Below, one piece after another: positions 57,126 through 64,000 of a stretch of 64,000 nt of DNA. The notes below the pieces were generated by a model, which saw only the letters and a program-made list of their open reading frames with translations, was not told the origin of the DNA and did not search any database. Source of the stretch: Gammaproteobacteria bacterium (GTDB taxonomy: Bacteria; Pseudomonadota; Gammaproteobacteria; Pseudomonadales; Pseudomonadaceae); the NCBI GenBank assembly GCA_012728415.1, contig JAAYFD010000017.1, positions 50,241 through 114,240 of the forward strand. Direction: 5' to 3'. The position numbers and the translations under genes are program-made. Each line of letters begins with the position of its first letter. Position 1 is the stretch's first letter.

Positions 57126-57446
57126 TTAATGATCGGTCTGCCCTTTGGAGTCCCGCTCCTGAACCAATACCCAGGGCCTGACGACAGTTGCCCAGAGTTC
57201 AGGATCGCGCTTTTGATAATCATGGGCCAGCTCATCGCTCAGATGTTGCAGATGGCCTTCGTGCAGCAGTGTGGTCACGTGCTGCTTGTCGTCACGGGCA
57301 ATGGCTTCGGCAACGGCTACCAGATCCTGTTTGCCTGTTACCCAGAGCAACTTGCCCTTGGCGAACCAGGGGGCCAGTTCCTGCCAGCTGATGCGGGCTG
57401 TTTCGCCCAGAATTTCCGCATATAGCGGACTGATGGAATCGGTCAT
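57126..57446 (-). CDS. DUF2288 family protein
   Basis: Small cytoplasmic protein of 106 aa with the DUF2288 pattern: ISWQELAPWFAKGKLLWVTG, then LVAVAEAIARDDKQHVTTLL and a Trp-rich end, ELWATVVRPWVLVQERDS. The function is unknown. A GGGATA stretch precedes the ATG. It is divergent from the DEAD-box helicase. Confidence 0.82.
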   Translation of the reverse strand: MTDSISPLYAEILGETARISWQELAPWFAKGKLLWVTGKQDLVAVAEAIARDDKQHVTTLLHEGHLQHLSDELAHDYQKRDPELWATVVRPWVLVQERDSKGQTDH

Positions 57447-57733
57447 GGCAAATATCCCGTTGATGAAAAATACTTATCATACCTTGTCTGCTGCAAGTAG
57501 TGTCCGGCCGTTTTGGGGGCGACCGGGGCCGTCTGCGCAAGGGAAAGGCGGGAAACTGGATGGCTGTGATCATGCCGTCGGGCACGGGCAAAATCAGGCC
57601 CGGGCTTCTGAACGAAAATAGCCAGGCCCGAATGTTTGGCAGAAACTGTTGGCGTGCCTGCTCTGGTACCTCGCCCCGTCACAGTGCTTCGGGTAGAATT
57701 CAGGTTTTCCGCCATCCTTATCTGGAAACTTTG

Positions 57734-59053
57734 ATGTTTGCACAGCTGAACCTGAATGAGCGCCTGCTGCGAGCGCTGGAAGAAAATGCCTTTGTCGAGC
57801 CGACACCGGTACAGCAGGAGGCGATTCCCGTTATTCTGGCGGGACGTGACCTGCGAGCCACGGCGCAAACGGGCAGCGGCAAGACGGCAGCTTTCTTGTT
57901 GCCGGTACTGCATCAGCTGCTGGCGCTGGAAGAAGCCAGTGCTGCGCCCGCTACCCGTGCACTGGTCCTGGTGCCGACCCGCGAGCTGGCCCGGCAAATC
58001 CTGGAGGAGGTCGAGCGTTTTGCCCGCTATACCTTTTTGCAATCCGCCATGGTAATTGGTGGTGAAGGCTTCAAGGAACAGTCGGCTCTGCTGCGCAAGA
58101 TACCGGATATTTTGATCGCGACCCCGGGGCGTTTGCTAGAACATATCCAGGCGGGCAGCATGCTGGCAGGCGAGGTGCGCTGGTTGATTCTGGATGAGGC
58201 GGACCGCATGCTCGACATGGGGTTTGCCGAAGACATGCAGGCCATTATCAGCGCCTGCGTCAATCGCCAGCAAACCTTGCTGTTTTCTGCAACCACCGGG
58301 GGGCGTGCCTTGCGCGAAATTGCACAAAGTGTATTACGCAACCCCGAACACCTGATGCTTAACCCGGTATCGCAGCTTGGCGAAACCACTCGCCAGCAAA
58401 TCATTACTGCCGAAAGCCCGACCCATAAGGAGCGCCTGCTGGCCTGGTTGCTGGCCAACGAGAATTATCGCAAGGCGATGGTATTCACCAATACACGAGC
58501 TCAGGCGGACCAGCTGTATGGCCGCTTGCGGGCAGGGGACTATCGGGTCTTCGTCCTGCATGGCGAGAAAGACCAGCAGGAGCGCAAGCAGGCGCTTGAA
58601 CGATTCAGCCAGGGCGGCGAGCGGGTGTTGATTGCTACTGATGTGGCGGCGCGGGGGCTGGATATCGAGGGTGTGGACATGGTGGTCAACTTTGATATGC
58701 CGCGTTCGGGTGACGAGTACGTACACCGCATTGGCCGTACCGGACGTGGTGGCGAGGACGGTCTGGCAATTTCCCTGATCACCCACCTTGACTGGAACCT
58801 GATGTCCAGCATTCAGCGTTACCTTAAGCAGGAATTTGAAAAACGGGTGCTGCCAGGTCTGAAGGGCAACTACCACGGGCCGAAAAAGGTCAAAAGCTCG
58901 GGTAAGGCGGCGGGGACGAAGAAGAAAAAGTCTGCCAACAAGAACGCCAAGCCGGCCAGAAAACCAGCCCGTCGTCCGGCAGCCAGCCCCCTCCTGGTCA
59001 GTGAGGATGGCCATGCGCCGCTGCGCCGGCGTGCACCTGCCAGGGAGCGATAA
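57734..59053 (+). CDS. DEAD-box RNA helicase (SrmB/RhlE-like)
   Basis: ATP-dependent RNA helicase of 439 aa. The Q motif region FVEPTPVQQEAIPVILAGRD, motif I ATAQTGSGKTAAF (near 43-55), Ia PTRELARQI, II LDEADRMLDMGF, III SATTGG, and VI HRIGRTGRGG (near 332) are all intact. The C-terminal tail (from about residue 385) is rich in Lys, Arg, Pro and Ala, a nonspecific RNA-binding tail. The start at 57734 has weak GGAAA upstream; the longer reading from 57500 lacks family similarity. SrmB-like proteins assist ribosome assembly. eda starts three bases later. Confidence 0.93.
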   Translation: MFAQLNLNERLLRALEENAFVEPTPVQQEAIPVILAGRDLRATAQTGSGKTAAFLLPVLHQLLALEEASAAPATRALVLVPTRELARQILEEVERFARYTFLQSAMVIGGEGFKEQSALLRKIPDILIATPGRLLEHIQAGSMLAGEVRWLILDEADRMLDMGFAEDMQAIISACVNRQQTLLFSATTGGRALREIAQSVLRNPEHLMLNPVSQLGETTRQQIITAESPTHKERLLAWLLANENYRKAMVFTNTRAQADQLYGRLRAGDYRVFVLHGEKDQQERKQALERFSQGGERVLIATDVAARGLDIEGVDMVVNFDMPRSGDEYVHRIGRTGRGGEDGLAISLITHLDWNLMSSIQRYLKQEFEKRVLPGLKGNYHGPKKVKSSGKAAGTKKKKSANKNAKPARKPARRPAASPLLVSEDGHAPLRRRAPARER

Positions 59054-59056
59054 ACC

Positions 59057-59704
59057 GTGGGACACATTGCCGAAATTCTGGACCATGCCTCACCGGTGTT
59101 GCCGGTGCTGGTGGTAGAAAATCCGCAGCTGGCCCTGCCATTGGCCGAAGCCTTGTTGCGCGGCGGGCTGGCCGTGCTGGAGTTGACCTTGCGCACCCCA
59201 CAGGCATTGGAGTCGCTGTGGCTGATACAGCAGGAGCTGCCGGAGATGGTGGTTGGGGCGGGCACAGTACTCGATGCTGAGCAGGCGCGCCAGGCACAGC
59301 AGGCAGGTGCCGCCTTTGTTGTCAGTCCGGGTTACACCGAATCATTGGCGCAGGTGACCAAGGGGCTGGACCTGCCCTGGCTGCCGGGCGTGCAGACTGC
59401 TTCGGAGATCCTGCAAGCGCGAGAGGCAGGATTGCGCCGGCTAAAGCTTTTTCCGGCTGGAGCAGGCGGGCTGACGCTACTCGACAATTTTGCCGGCCCC
59501 TTTCAGGACATGATGTTCTGTCCTACGGGTGGCATTCATGCAGGTAATCTGGGCGAATATCTGGCACGCCCCAATGTAGCCTGCTGTGGCGGCAGCTGGC
59601 TGGCTCCCCAGGCATTGCTGGATGCGCAGAACTGGGATGGCATTACCGCATTGGCACGCGAAGCAGTTGCCATTGCCGAGCGCCAGCGCTTTGTTGGCAA
59701 GTGA
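59057..59704 (+). CDS. eda: KHG/KDPG aldolase
   Basis: 2-dehydro-3-deoxyphosphogluconate aldolase, 215 aa, which splits KDPG to pyruvate and glyceraldehyde-3-phosphate (Entner-Doudoroff). Active-site Glu and Arg are in LELTLRTPQAL (about residues 41-51), the phosphate/pyruvate site in VGAGTVLDAEQ, FVVSPGYTE, and the Schiff-base lysine in LRRLKLFPAGAGG (about residue 132). FCPTGGIHAGN is also conserved. The start is a GTG. No other Entner-Doudoroff genes are adjacent. Confidence 0.92.
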   Translation: MGHIAEILDHASPVLPVLVVENPQLALPLAEALLRGGLAVLELTLRTPQALESLWLIQQELPEMVVGAGTVLDAEQARQAQQAGAAFVVSPGYTESLAQVTKGLDLPWLPGVQTASEILQAREAGLRRLKLFPAGAGGLTLLDNFAGPFQDMMFCPTGGIHAGNLGEYLARPNVACCGGSWLAPQALLDAQNWDGITALAREAVAIAERQRFVGK

Positions 59705-59709
59705 AAACT

Positions 59710-60177
59710 ATGAAAGATGAAGCACAAACGAGCGATGTATGGGACTGGCCTGATCCTTTTACGGCGGACTTCATTGCGCAGCCAGAGCATATTGACGAGC
59801 TGAAACACGTGAATAACGCTGTTTATGTGCAGTGGATGGAAGACTGCGCCTGGCAACATTCCAGCGCGTTGGGGCTGGGTGTGGAAAGCTTTGTTGCACT
59901 CGATCGCAGCATGGCCGTTTTACGGCACGAAATTGACTACCTGGCCAGCGCTTATGAAGATGACCGGGTGCAAATGGGTACCTGGCTGGTAAAAACTGCC
60001 AGCCCGCTAAAAATGGACCGCCTGTTTCAGCTGATACGACCGGCTGATGGCGCAACCTTGCTGCGTGCCCGCACCACCTTTGTTTGTGTGGCAATGTCTT
60101 CCGGCAAACCGCGCCGTATGCCAGAAGAGTTCGTGAAAGGCTATGGTAGCGCCTGGCGCGAAATCATGGACGGCTGA
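59710..60177 (+). CDS. Acyl-CoA thioesterase, 4HBT hotdog family
   Basis: Hotdog-fold thioesterase of 155 aa. The family signature HIDELKHVNNAVYVQWMEDC lies near residues 28-47, where D/E and N residues form the active site. LRHEIDYLASAYEDDRVQM and LLRARTTFVCVAM give the rest of the fold. I chose the ATG at 59710; a GTG at 59701 overlaps the eda stop. The acyl substrate is unknown. Confidence 0.82.
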   Translation: MKDEAQTSDVWDWPDPFTADFIAQPEHIDELKHVNNAVYVQWMEDCAWQHSSALGLGVESFVALDRSMAVLRHEIDYLASAYEDDRVQMGTWLVKTASPLKMDRLFQLIRPADGATLLRARTTFVCVAMSSGKPRRMPEEFVKGYGSAWREIMDG

Positions 60178-60180
60178 CCG

Positions 60181-61155
60181 ATGGAAGTTGCTCTTGCCCC
60201 CATGGAGGGACTGGCCGATGCCATGTTGCGTGACCTTATTACCCGTCAGGGCGGTATGGACTGGTGCGTCAGCGAGTTCATCCGGGTATCTGACCGGCTG
60301 TTGCCAGCAGAGACTTTTTACAAGCTGGCTCCGGAGCTGAAAAACAGGGCGTGTACGCCAGCAGGTACGCCAATGCGGATCCAGTTGCTGGGGTCGGATC
60401 CAGTTTGTCTGGCGGAAAACGCAGCCCGGGCCGCCGAGCTGGGTGCCTCAGTGATAGACCTGAACTTCGGCTGTCCAGCGAAAACGGTCAACAACTCAAA
60501 AGGTGGTTCGATTTTGCTGAAAGAACCGGATCGCCTGTACCGGATTGCTGACTATGTGCGTCACGCCTTGCCAGCATCAGTTCCGGTAACTGCCAAGATG
60601 CGGCTGGGCTATGAGGACACCAGTCCGGCACTGGATTGCGCCCGGGCATTGGCTGCTGGCGGTGCCAGTCAATTGGTGGTCCACGCTCGTACCCGCGCTC
60701 AAGGCTACAAGCCACCAGCCCACTGGGAGTGGGTCGCCAGGGTGCAGGATGTGGTGGATGTGCCGGTGCTGGCCAATGGCGATATATGGTCACTGGAAGA
60801 CTGGCAGAGGTGTCGCTCGGTCAGTGGTGTAGAGTCAGTGATGATCGGCCGCGGTCTGGTGTGCCGGCCAGACCTGGCGCGACAGATCAAGGCTTTTGTT
60901 GATCAAGAAAGCTATCAGCCACTGGGCTGGACTGAAGTTTGGCTGCTATTGCAGGAGTTTTGGCAGCGGGTGCGTGAAAAGGTGATGCCACGCTATGCGC
61001 CGGGCCGGCTCAAGCAGTGGTTATCGATGCTGATGCGCAACTATCCAGAGGCCGCTGCATTTTTTCAGCATATCAGGCGTGAAACCGGGTGTGAGAGGAT
61101 TGACCGGCTGATGCACCAGCAGGCTTTCAGCGGACTCGAAAACCACAGCTGTTGA
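60181..61155 (+). CDS. dusC: tRNA-dihydrouridine(16) synthase DusC
   Basis: FMN enzyme of 324 aa that reduces U16 of tRNA. It starts [20 protein letters not shown]. The catalytic cysteine is in [20 protein letters not shown] (Cys about 99). [33 protein letters not shown] and [13 protein letters not shown] are DusC-specific rather than DusA or DusB. It begins three bases after the thioesterase stop, so helicase-eda-thioesterase-dusC is one cluster. Confidence 0.93.
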   Translation: MEVALAPMEGLADAMLRDLITRQGGMDWCVSEFIRVSDRLLPAETFYKLAPELKNRACTPAGTPMRIQLLGSDPVCLAENAARAAELGASVIDLNFGCPAKTVNNSKGGSILLKEPDRLYRIADYVRHALPASVPVTAKMRLGYEDTSPALDCARALAAGGASQLVVHARTRAQGYKPPAHWEWVARVQDVVDVPVLANGDIWSLEDWQRCRSVSGVESVMIGRGLVCRPDLARQIKAFVDQESYQPLGWTEVWLLLQEFWQRVREKVMPRYAPGRLKQWLSMLMRNYPEAAAFFQHIRRETGCERIDRLMHQQAFSGLENHSC

Positions 61156-61374
61156 CTTGCATTAATTGTTGCGAAAGCGGGCTTGCTTGTGAGGAGAGTG
61201 GTTGTTCAGGGCGCAGGACTCTTAGTACTACAAAGGGCACTGCTGTGTGGTTTGTGCACAAATGCAGGCTGTAGCCGCGGGCTTTAAAGGCTTTTTGGAC
61301 ATCGTCCTGTGCGATGAAGGGAAAGGGCGACATGCCGGGCGGGCTTCCTTGCTCCGGTATGGCAGGTTACGGGT

Positions 61375-61848
61375 TTAAATCGTACCAAACTGCTGGCTGA
61401 TATTGATGCTTTGCGCGTTGCCGGTTTCGGCTGCACGGGACAAACGCTGCTTGGCAGCTGCAGGCAGGGGGCTGAGCCAGGTAATGACTGTGTGGCTGCA
61501 GCCCAGCTCCAGCACCTGGCAGGCCAGTTCCTGGCTGCTTTGCATGCCTTTTGGGTGCAGGATCAGGGTACGCTGCGGGTTCAGGCCAGCTTCGCGCAAC
61601 CACTGCATGGTGAGTGGTTCGGGCGGGGACACCAGAGCCAGCCAGCGTTGTTCTTGCTGCTCGCTCAACAGTTTGAGCATGGGGGCCAACAAATGCAGGC
61701 AATGTTCGGCACGGCCGTTAAGAATCAGTTCGCTGCACCATGGGCTGGGTTCGGTTACAGGGGTTGGGTTGCTGGCCGGCTCGCCGGACAGGCTAAGTGC
61801 TGCCTGTTGATCAAACAGGCCTAACTGATCATGTGCTTGTATATTCAT
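61375..61848 (-). CDS. sulA: SOS cell division inhibitor SulA
   Basis: SulA of the pseudomonad type, 157 aa, which blocks FtsZ assembly during the SOS response. The core segment WLALVSPPEPLTMQWLREAG and QRTLILHPKGMQSSQELACQ (residues about 69-112) matches the SulA/RecA-like fold. It follows lexA by 12 bases and is thus part of the LexA-controlled operon. Confidence 0.9.
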   Translation of the reverse strand: MNIQAHDQLGLFDQQAALSLSGEPASNPTPVTEPSPWCSELILNGRAEHCLHLLAPMLKLLSEQQEQRWLALVSPPEPLTMQWLREAGLNPQRTLILHPKGMQSSQELACQVLELGCSHTVITWLSPLPAAAKQRLSRAAETGNAQSINISQQFGTI

Positions 61849-61860
61849 GGCAAGACTCCC

Positions 61861-62481
61861 TTATCTGCGGATTACGCCAACACCCAGGCCTTCAATCACC
61901 AGTTCCTGGTGCTTCAGGTCCACTTCAATGGGTTCGAATTCACTGTTTTCAGGCAGTAACCAGACTTTGCTGCCCTTGCGCTGGTAGCGCTTGACCGTAA
62001 CTTCGTCGTCCAGACGTGCCACCACCAGCTGGCCATTGCGGGCTTCACGGGTGATATGCACGGCCAGCAGGTCCCCGTCCAGAATGCCGGCGTCCTTCAT
62101 GCTCATGCCGCGCACCTGCAGCAGGTAGTCGGCTCGTGGCTTGAAAAAATCGGGGTTGACCGGACAGGTGTTGTCTATGTGCTGCTGGGCCAGAATGGGG
62201 CTTCCAGCTGCTACGCGGCCGATGATTGGCAGTTCGTTATCTGCAATTTCAGGCGGTTCGTCCTCAACGGCTTCTACCAGACGAATGCCACGCGAGGCGC
62301 CGGAAATCATTTCAATGGCGCCTTTGCGGGCCAGCGCCTTCAGGTGGTCTTCGGCGGCATTGGGTGAACGAAAGCCCAGTGCCTGGGCAATTTCGATACG
62401 GGTGGGCGGATAGCCATGCTCGTCAATCCAGCCCTTCAGGAAGTCGAGGATTTCACCTTGCCGCTTGGTCAGTTTGCTCAT
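61861..62481 (-). CDS. lexA: LexA repressor
   Basis: SOS repressor and self-cleaving protease of 206 aa. The N-terminal winged helix reads [20 protein letters not shown] and [20 protein letters not shown]. The cleavage site Ala-Gly is in [11 protein letters not shown], the catalytic serine in [15 protein letters not shown] (about residue 122) and the lysine in [10 protein letters not shown]. Two LexA boxes lie upstream, so it regulates itself. Confidence 0.98.
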   Translation of the reverse strand: MSKLTKRQGEILDFLKGWIDEHGYPPTRIEIAQALGFRSPNAAEDHLKALARKGAIEMISGASRGIRLVEAVEDEPPEIADNELPIIGRVAAGSPILAQQHIDNTCPVNPDFFKPRADYLLQVRGMSMKDAGILDGDLLAVHITREARNGQLVVARLDDEVTVKRYQRKGSKVWLLPENSEFEPIEVDLKHQELVIEGLGVGVIRR

Positions 62482-62491
62482 CCGTAAATAC

Positions 62492-62507
62492 CTGTTGTTT
62501 TATACAG
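62492..62507 (-). promoter_or_regulatory. LexA box 1 (proximal)
   Basis: On the minus strand CTGTATAAAACAACAG, fitting CTG-N10-CAG with a TATA-type core. It ends 10 bases before the lexA start. Confidence 0.85.
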
Positions 62508-62511
62508 TACA

Positions 62512-62527
62512 CTGGTATTCTATACAG
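62512..62527 (-). promoter_or_regulatory. LexA box 2 (distal)
   Basis: On the minus strand CTGTATAGAATACCAG, close to the consensus CTGTATATATATACAG. Centres of the two boxes are 20 bases apart, about two helical turns, allowing cooperative binding on one face. The TATAGAAT inside could be the -10 of the promoter. Confidence 0.9.
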
Positions 62528-62595
62528 TGTTTTGGGATATGCAAGCACGACCTGTCGCGTACGCCGTGCGCGCAGGGTCAGAACAGTATGCAGAG

Positions 62596-63447
62596 TCAGG
62601 TGGCCTTGAGCAGAAAGTCGGCCAGTTCCTGGGCGCCAGCCAGCAGCAGGCCGTTGCCAAAAGTGTTTGCGTTGGGGCTGCTGCGTGGCAGCAGGATAGT
62701 CTGCACAGAGTGTTTACCCAGTGACAGGGGCAGACGCACGTAAGGAGTTTTGTGAGCCACCAAGTAGTGCATGAACACCGGGTCGGTCCAGGCAGCGATT
62801 GGCATGCCGAGGGTGTGGTAGTGCTTTTTTAGCTCTTTGATCGCAGCCGGGTGGGAGCTGATGCGATACAGGTGGGCCGGCAGGTTGATGGCTAGGCCGC
62901 GCCGTCGTGCATACACCAGGGCGGTAATCAGCTCGGCACTGTTTTGAGTATCAGCCCAGTACACCTTGTCGGCGTGCCAGGCGGTTGATAGCAAATCGAT
63001 ATTTTGGCTTTTGCCAATGGCTGCAGACAGGGTGCGGTTAAAGTCGCGGATACTGATAAGACGGATGTGGCGGCACTGGGGGGCTTGCGCCATCGCCTCC
63101 CAGCTGTCATACGCTAGCAGCGGGTCAAGTTGATGGTTCAGTCCAAACAGTCCGCGCATATCAAAAGAGCTGATTGTTTGCATATCAATGCTGACAATCT
63201 TGCTGAGGAAACGGTAGGCTTCGGCTTTGTCTTCTTGTACAGGTCCGTAGAGGGCGTTGGTTGGCAAATTGGCCAGTTGTTGCAGGTGCAGGCAGTGGCT
63301 CCAGTGTATGCTGGGCTCGGGTATCGAAATGCAGGGGAACTCCAGACGTAGCTTGCGCGCGACATCTTCCGCACTGAAAGCCGGCTGTGACGACTTGCGC
63401 TTGAAGAGGGAGTGGAACAAGTTGCTCAAACTGGAAGACTGACTCAT
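62596..63447 (-). CDS. Hypothetical protein upstream of lexA
   Basis: Cytoplasmic protein of 283 aa without a signal peptide or membrane segments, which I do not recognise with confidence; it may be the pseudomonad family named DUF6685. Features seen: a basic N terminus, NALYGPVQEDKAEAYRFLSK near residues 63-82, FDMRGLFGLNHQLDPLLAYD, IRLISIRDFNRTLSAAIGKS and a Leu-rich end. It is upstream of lexA on the same strand with a 114-base gap that contains the lexA promoter and LexA boxes, so lexA is separately controlled. Confidence 0.6.
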   Translation of the reverse strand: MSQSSSLSNLFHSLFKRKSSQPAFSAEDVARKLRLEFPCISIPEPSIHWSHCLHLQQLANLPTNALYGPVQEDKAEAYRFLSKIVSIDMQTISSFDMRGLFGLNHQLDPLLAYDSWEAMAQAPQCRHIRLISIRDFNRTLSAAIGKSQNIDLLSTAWHADKVYWADTQNSAELITALVYARRRGLAINLPAHLYRISSHPAAIKELKKHYHTLGMPIAAWTDPVFMHYLVAHKTPYVRLPLSLGKHSVQTILLPRSSPNANTFGNGLLLAGAQELADFLLKAT

Positions 63448-63542
63448 TTTGATGTGGATCCGAGGCTCTTGGGTGCTGACCGAGCAGTCAGTAGAGGCAT
63501 CTGAAGTAATAGGTATTGTGCACGTTTTGTGAAAAATAGGCC

Positions 63543-63764
63543 ATGTTGAAATTACAGTTGGATATCAGCCTGCCGGCTGAAGAATTTTTGCGAGTGTATC
63601 AGGGAACCGCTAACCGTGTCCTGCTGCGCAGTCGCGAGGGGAAGTCGGTCAGCTTGCCTGCCGGACGTCTGCAGCCGTTCCTGACCCATGAGGGGGTTTA
63701 TGGCAGTTTCGAGTTGAGTTTCGATGCGGATGGCAAGTTCATTTCGCTGCGGCGGTTGACGTAA
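63543..63764 (+). CDS. DUF2835 family protein
   Basis: Small protein of 73 aa that fits the DUF2835 family: LQLDISLPAEEFLRVYQGTA, then VLLRSREGKSVSLPAGRLQP and the end GSFELSFDADGKFISLRRLT. Predicted mostly beta-strand, cytoplasmic. The function is unknown. It is divergent from the hypothetical gene at 62596. Confidence 0.8.
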   Translation: MLKLQLDISLPAEEFLRVYQGTANRVLLRSREGKSVSLPAGRLQPFLTHEGVYGSFELSFDADGKFISLRRLT

Positions 63765-63787
63765 TCCGCTATACTCACGCTTTTTGT

Positions 63788-63937
63788 GCGACACGTGTCG
63801 CGCTCCAGAGGGGCGGTAGCTGGCCTGACAAAGACCCTCAACTTGTTGAAAAACAATACAAAAACAGCATGAGAGTTGCTAGCAAGCACAAAAGTACGGT
63901 AGCGGAGCTATCGTATTCCAAAAGGCGCTTTTGCGCC
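63788..63937. other. Cluster of palindromes at the right edge
   Basis: Gene-free stretch with five dyad symmetries: GCGACACGTGTCGC (63788-63801, perfect), TCAAC-TT-GTTGA (63838-63849), TTGCTAGCAA (63876-63885, perfect), TACGGTAGC/GCTATCGTA (63895-63915, one G-T pair) and GGCGC-TTTT-GCGCC (63924-63937). It could be an operator array or a structured leader of a gene beyond the edge. The cause cannot be settled within the window. Confidence 0.5.
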
Positions 63938-64000
63938 ATTCAAACGAACTTTGGTTGATATTTTGACCCGAGTTACACGAATTGCAACATTTGGAAACAA

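Noticed and set aside
61127..61333. 68-aa minus-strand frame between dusC and sulA
   Set aside because: Overlaps the dusC end, has poor ribosome-binding site spacing and no recognisable pattern.

Overview
The window looks like chromosomal DNA of a Pseudomonas-type gammaproteobacterium (Pseudomonas/Halopseudomonas grade). Supporting signs are the OprD-family porins, the BraCDEFG-like branched-chain amino acid system, the pseudomonad-length lexA-sulA pair, small DUF2897/DUF2288/DUF2835 proteins and Pseudomonas REP palindromes. GC is moderately high and even. I see no tRNA or rRNA, no insertion sequence, no prophage and no CRISPR array. The genus is an inference, not a sequence match.

Layout: 1-3.2 kb, TRAP permease subunits DctM (cut by the left edge) and DctQ, DUF3137 and LemA on the minus strand. 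3.4-6.5 kb, aroC, a dispersed repeat, an MFS transporter and a degenerate acireductone-dioxygenase homologue. 6.6-8.7 kb, Mpo1-like gene, nfuA, ihfB, lapA. 8.8-13.1 kb, dgt and two tandem OprD porins, each with its own terminator. 13.9-21 kb, a complete cytochrome c maturation operon ccmABCDEFGHI. 21.1-26.8 kb, an orphan periplasmic binding protein, the 4.5S RNA gene ffs, dnaX, ybaB, recR and a SpoU methyltransferase. 27.1-30.3 kb, a polar amino acid type ABC importer resembling EhuBCDA (ectoine). 30.7-34 kb, sulfate importer cysTWA without its binding protein. 34.2-36.8 kb, fumC, DUF2897, pyrF. 36.9-41.5 kb, a chemoreceptor, then queF-glxR-hyi-bolA. 41.7-47.2 kb, a GNAT-like membrane protein, a TRAP binding protein, then nudJ-mnmA-hflD-eamA. 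47.5-51.8 kb, icd, an Smr protein, dacB and yggL. 52-57 kb, livKHMGF. 57.1-61.2 kb, DUF2288, a DEAD-box helicase, eda, a thioesterase, dusC. 61.4-63.8 kb, sulA, lexA with two LexA boxes, an unrecognised gene and DUF2835.

The strongest unexplained signal is a three-copy intergenic element of about 165-175 bp (4534-4697 plus, 43852-44025 plus, 51891-52056 minus). Each copy starts within about 12 bases after the stop codon of a same-strand gene (aroC, dctP, livF). The copies share short conserved motifs, but the arms of three predicted stems differ between copies while keeping base pairing. That covariation suggests selection on structure: a 3'-UTR RNA or a mobile hairpin element. I do not recognise it as a described family. 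Other points of note are the acireductone dioxygenase homologue that has lost all four metal ligands, a terminator-like hairpin inside the icd leader, and a cluster of palindromes at the right edge.
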